Below the pieces are notes generated by a model that saw nothing but the letters and a program-made list of their open reading frames with translations, made no database searches and had not been told where the DNA came from. Both the position numbers and the translations under genes were made by a program. Of a DNA stretch of 64,000 nt, positions 61,207 through 64,000 are shown piece by piece; the stretch's first letter is position 1; every line of letters starts with the position of its first letter. The DNA lies in assembly GCF_947499265.1 (NCBI RefSeq), contig NZ_CANMNK010000001.1, forward strand, positions 271,001 to 335,000. Direction: 5' to 3'. The DNA is from an uncultured Roseobacter sp. Lineage in GTDB: Bacteria; Pseudomonadota; Alphaproteobacteria; Rhodobacterales; Rhodobacteraceae.

Positions 61207-62049
61207 ATGAACAAACCCCGCCATCCCTTGCGCGATGCTCATGCCGACCGCGACGCCACCAGAGTGGTGCCCGATACGCCGCAGACGCGCGCACCGGCCT
61301 ACCGCCTTGCGTTTGCCGATGAGGATTTCATGTGCCGCGAGGAGCTGCGGCCCGTCAGGTTACAGCTGGAGTTGCTCAAACCGGAAATGATGCTGGACGC
61401 GCATAACATCACCAGCACGATTGTGCTTTTCGGGGGCGCGCGCATTCCCAGCCCCGCCAACAAAGACCGGGCGCGCACCAAAACGCTGGCACAGCTGTCG
61501 TATTTCTATGATGAGGCGCGCGAGTTTGCCCGCCTGATGACGCTCAAGAGCCTTGAGAGCGATGGGCGTGAAAACGTCGTGGTCACCGGCGGCGGCCCAG
61601 GCGTCATGGAGGCGGGCAACCGCGGCGCGCTGGACGCGGGCGGGCATTCCATCGGGCTCAACATCGTACTGCCGCATGAACAGGCGCCCAATGAATATGT
61701 GACGCCTGAGCTCTGCTTTAACTTCCACTACTTCGCGATCCGCAAGATGCATTTTCTGATGCGCGCCCGTGCGATCTGCGCCTTTCCGGGTGGCTTTGGC
61801 ACAATGGATGAACTCTTCGAAACGCTCACTCTGATCCAGACCGGACGCATGCAGCCGGTGCCGGTGCTGCTTTTTGGTCGCGAATTCTGGGAACGGATTC
61901 TGGATTGGGAGGCGCTGGCGGATGCGGGCACAATTTCAGAAGAGGATCTGTCGCTCTTCCGATTTGTCGACAGCGCGGCGGAGGCGATGCATCTGATCGA
62001 AAACTGGGAAGATCTGCCCGCCCGCGACAAATTGCCCGGGCGTGGCTGA
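61207..62049 (+). CDS. LOG-family (TIGR00730) Rossmann-fold protein
   Basis: 280 residues from ATG 61207, with GGAG upstream. Signature motifs: GGGPGVMEA at 128-136 and PGGFGTMDE at 194-202, the phosphoribohydrolase/nucleotide-binding pair. LOG-type proteins free cytokinin bases or hydrolyse nucleoside monophosphates; the bacterial role is mostly salvage and the exact substrate here is unknown. The long N-terminal extension (about 75 residues) is typical of the larger TIGR00730 group. Confidence 0.9.
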   Translation: MNKPRHPLRDAHADRDATRVVPDTPQTRAPAYRLAFADEDFMCREELRPVRLQLELLKPEMMLDAHNITSTIVLFGGARIPSPANKDRARTKTLAQLSYFYDEAREFARLMTLKSLESDGRENVVVTGGGPGVMEAGNRGALDAGGHSIGLNIVLPHEQAPNEYVTPELCFNFHYFAIRKMHFLMRARAICAFPGGFGTMDELFETLTLIQTGRMQPVPVLLFGREFWERILDWEALADAGTISEEDLSLFRFVDSAAEAMHLIENWEDLPARDKLPGRG

Positions 62050-62137
62050 CGGAACTTTTGCCAGCCCGCAGCGGTTGATCCCCCGAATAGCCAATCACGC
62101 GCCGCACCGAGGCCGTGAGTAACTTACGGAGGATCAA

Positions 62138-62494
62138 ATGGCACAAGCACGCACGAATGGAAAAGCTGATACCGCTGACGTCACAGCCCAGATTGAGACG
62201 ATCAAGGAAGACATCGCAGCGCTGACCGCCCTGATGTCGGAGGTCGCCCATGACAAGAAAGACGAAGCCAAGGCGCGCGCCGCCGATGCCGCGTCTACGT
62301 TGAAAAGAGCCGCTGCAGATCGGGCCGACGCGGCGCAGACAAAAGCCGTGGAAACCGGCGAGAAGCTGCGCGCAGATGCGGAAGCTGCATACTACAAGGC
62401 CGAAGACACGGTGCGCCAGCAGCCCGCGATGGCCGTGGGCATTGCCGCGGGCCTCGGCTTTCTTGTCGGCATGATGACAGCGCGGCGCTCGTAA
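62138..62494 (+). CDS. DUF883 (ElaB/YqjD-like) protein
   Basis: 118 residues, with GGAGG before the ATG. A long Ala/Lys/Glu-rich helix (about 10-85) and a C-terminal membrane helix (MAVGIAAGLGFLVGMM) ending in Arg-Arg, the DUF883 layout. Some ElaB/YqjD proteins tether ribosomes to the membrane in stationary phase. The next gene starts 1 base after its stop. Confidence 0.88.
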   Translation: MAQARTNGKADTADVTAQIETIKEDIAALTALMSEVAHDKKDEAKARAADAASTLKRAAADRADAAQTKAVETGEKLRADAEAAYYKAEDTVRQQPAMAVGIAAGLGFLVGMMTARRS

Positions 62495-62495
62495 C

Positions 62496-62828
62496 ATGTT
62501 TGCGCGCCTGCGACATCAAATCAAAAAGACCGCCCAGCGTTTTGCACTTGGTGGCATCGGCGCGGTACTGGCACTGTCCGGGATCGGGTTTTTGAGTGCG
62601 TCAGCGCTGTTGCTGCTGCTCACCCTGACCGACCCGATTACCGCCTGCGCCATCATGGGGGGTGCGTTTTTGGGGACCGGTCTGCTGTTCATGCTGGCCG
62701 CACGCCCTTCGCATAAACATGACACACCAAAGCACACGCAGGAATCGCAAGAGGCAATGCCGCCGGTGGCCGCTGCCTTCATGCAAGGCATGGCGCAAGG
62801 GATGGCCGCAGGCCGCGTTAGACACTGA
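62496..62828 (+). CDS. Small membrane protein co-transcribed with DUF883
   Basis: 110 residues with two membrane helices (about 18-41 and 48-68, GIGAVLALSGIGFLSASALL and MGGAFLGTGLLFMLA) and a polar tail ending MAAGRVRH. Similar small proteins with DUF883 neighbours are often grouped with phage-holin superfamily III, but no lysis context exists here. It ends 8 bases before a strong terminator. Confidence 0.7.
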   Translation: MFARLRHQIKKTAQRFALGGIGAVLALSGIGFLSASALLLLLTLTDPITACAIMGGAFLGTGLLFMLAARPSHKHDTPKHTQESQEAMPPVAAAFMQGMAQGMAAGRVRH

Positions 62829-62835
62829 TTTTCAG

Positions 62836-62865
62836 AGGGCCGCCCGCGTACGGGCGGCCCTTTTC
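62836..62865. terminator. Strong bidirectional intrinsic terminator
   Basis: GGGCCGCCCG, loop CGTA, CGGGCGGCCC, then TTTT: a perfect 10-bp GC-rich stem between convergent genes (stops at 62828 and 62868). Confidence 0.88.
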
Positions 62866-62867
62866 GG

Positions 62868-63605
62868 TCATCCGCAACCGGCAAATGGGGTTTGCTGCTC
62901 CAGCGAAATGATCTGTTCAAGCGTTGCCTCGGGCAGCGCGCCAATCACCAACGTACGGCCGATCATGACACCCGGCGTGCCAGGAATACCCAGCGCGCGG
63001 CCCAGCGCCAGTGCGTCCTCGATGGTGCGCGTCATTCGGTCGCTGCGCGCATCCGCCAACAACCGATCTGCGTCAAGACCGTGCCGTTCAGCCACGTCGC
63101 GCGCGCCCGCAATGCCCGGACGTAATGTGCGTTGCATCATATCAAGATGAATGTCCCGATGATCACCCTGCCGCCCGGCGGCCAATGCCACGCGCGCGGC
63201 CCATAGGGACCGGTCCCCCAAGAGCGGCAGTTCATGAAACCGCAGATCAATCGCCGCACCGCGCTCCTGCAAATCGGCCAGACGTTTGTCTAGGATGGCG
63301 CAATATGGGCAATAATAGTCACTAAAAACGGCAATTGGCATCTGACCCGACAGCGGCGGGTCCGGGAAAACGGCGCCGCATAGGTTTTTGGGCAGACGCG
63401 CATCGGCCTCCGCTTCTTCAGGCGTCCGTAACCCGGTGAACATATCCGGCGCGGCGCTGATGTTCCCCCGTTCCAACCGGCGAAACCCCGGCAATCCGGG
63501 CAAATCCGTGAACTCCAAGGTGTCTGCGCGGCGCCTCAATATGGGTGGGATGGCGATGGCGACAGCAAAGGCCCCGCCGATGATCAAGGCATCGCGCCTA
63601 CGCAT
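62868..63605 (-). CDS. DsbA-like thiol-disulphide oxidoreductase
   Basis: 245 residues. N-terminal membrane/signal segment (about 5-22). The thioredoxin-like domain has the active site C99-P-Y-C102 (FSDYYCPYC) and cis-Pro GTPGVMIG. Typical of periplasmic DsbA/DsbG-type proteins. The start shares one base with the rlmN stop (TAATG), so it may be translated after rlmN. Role in general disulphide formation or in oxidising a special partner cannot be told apart. Confidence 0.88.
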   Translation of the reverse strand: MRRRDALIIGGAFAVAIAIPPILRRRADTLEFTDLPGLPGFRRLERGNISAAPDMFTGLRTPEEAEADARLPKNLCGAVFPDPPLSGQMPIAVFSDYYCPYCAILDKRLADLQERGAAIDLRFHELPLLGDRSLWAARVALAAGRQGDHRDIHLDMMQRTLRPGIAGARDVAERHGLDADRLLADARSDRMTRTIEDALALGRALGIPGTPGVMIGRTLVIGALPEATLEQIISLEQQTPFAGCG

Positions 63606-64000
63606 TATTCGCCAGCCAGCCCTGCCTCAGCTTCGATCTGTCGGCGTGATTTGCGCGCGCGTTCGGTTGCGGATTTCAACTGGCCACAGGCCGCCATAAT
63701 GTCTTCGCCCCGCGGTGTCCGGATCGGGGAGGCATAGCCCGCCTTGTAGATGATGTCAGCGAAGGCGCGGATACGATTGTTGGAGGATCGCTTGTAGGGT
63801 GCGCCCGGCCATTCGTTGAATGGGATCAGGTTGATCTTGGCGGGAATGCCATCAATCAGCTTGATCAACCGGCGCGCATCTTCGTCGCTGTCATTCACCC
63901 CGTTCAGCATCACGTATTCAAATGTGATCCGCTCGGAATTCGACACTTTCGGATAGCTGTGCAGCGCGTCCAGCAGCACCTCGATGTTCCAGCGCTTGTT
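63605..64000 (-). CDS. rlmN: Dual-specificity 23S rRNA/tRNA methyltransferase RlmN, C-terminal fragment
   Basis: The frame is open to the window edge, leaving 131 C-terminal residues. They include [31 protein letters not shown] and [16 protein letters not shown], whose Cys is the methyl-carrying residue of the radical-SAM RlmN mechanism (Cys355 in E. coli). The CxxxCxxC cluster motif lies upstream, outside the window. RlmN methylates A2503 of 23S rRNA and A37 of some tRNAs. Confidence 0.92.
   Translation of the reverse strand, partial: NKRWNIEVLLDALHSYPKVSNSERITFEYVMLNGVNDSDEDARRLIKLIDGIPAKINLIPFNEWPGAPYKRSSNNRIRAFADIIYKAGYASPIRTPRGEDIMAACGQLKSATERARKSRRQIEAEAGLAGE

Noticed and set aside
62496-62828. 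Phage holin and a prophage remnant
   Set aside because: No endolysin, spanin or other phage gene is nearby; the partner is a DUF883 gene.
1-64000. CRISPR arrays, tRNA/rRNA genes, IS elements, defence or secondary-metabolite systems
   Set aside because: Looked for on both strands by eye; no regular repeats, tRNA cloverleaf, transposase or defence-type gene set was recognised.

Overview
The window looks like chromosomal DNA of a Roseobacter-group alphaproteobacterium (Rhodobacterales). Evidence: a roseobacter-style flagellar locus with flbT/flaF beside flagellin, DUF1217 and a MotE-like protein; DUF2794; Hint-domain secreted proteins; polyamine-type ABC operons; and many genes coupled by ATGA or TGATG overlaps. 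No tRNA, rRNA, IS element, prophage or CRISPR array was seen.

Layout. 1-4.1 kb: the end of a GntR-type regulator, a GNAT-like protein, a ribbon-helix-helix protein, then a minus-strand set of beta-carbonic anhydrase, SbtA-type bicarbonate transporter and an SbtB/PII-like protein, i.e. an inorganic-carbon uptake module. 4.1-8.6 kb: an M17 aminopeptidase coupled to an NlpC/P60 hydrolase, DUF2794, and paaI-paaK of phenylacetate catabolism. 8.6-9.3 kb: a gene-poor spacer with a truncated methyltransferase. 9.3-35.4 kb: a continuous flagellar locus in several opposed operons: fliP-fliN-fliH-fliF (-), fliL/motE/motA/AMIN protein (+), sltF/flhA/fliR/flhB/fliJ-like (+), fliL2-flgH-flgA-flgG-flgF-fliQ-fliE-flgC-flgB (-), fliI (+), DUF1217-flbT-flaF-fliC (-), flgN-like/flgJ-like (-), fliK-flgD (+). 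It supplies the export gate, rod, MS and L rings, part of the stator and flagellin. motB, flgE, flgI, flgK, flgL, fliG and fliM are not in the window, although unrelated genes bound the locus on both sides.

35.4-48.8 kb: polyamine region. A PuuB-like oxidase and a PotFABC-type transporter (-) diverge from a GntR regulator and a class III aminotransferase (+). A second PotA-PotD-DUF1330-permease-permease operon follows, with two unusually enlarged permeases. An identical 10-bp motif lies on both sides of the GntR gene and is a candidate operator.

48.9-64 kb: mostly housekeeping: lytic transglycosylase, WYL regulator, GST-like protein, RNase R, a TIGR04282-type transferase, dapE and dapD, two adjacent Hint-domain proteins (one fused to a choice-of-anchor-L domain), two unknown conserved-looking proteins, a LOG-like protein, DUF883 and a small membrane protein, a DsbA-like protein and the 3' end of rlmN. 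A 28-codon GNAT remnant sits between dapE and the transferase.

No clearly new multi-gene system is evident. The most novel-looking items are the 752-aa AMIN/helical-repeat protein in the motA operon (candidate MotC-like partner of MotE), the permease with a roughly 260-residue periplasmic insertion, the SbtAB/carbonic anhydrase module, and the Hint-domain pair. By eye, the flagellar segment is more A/T-rich than the DNA right of about 36 kb.
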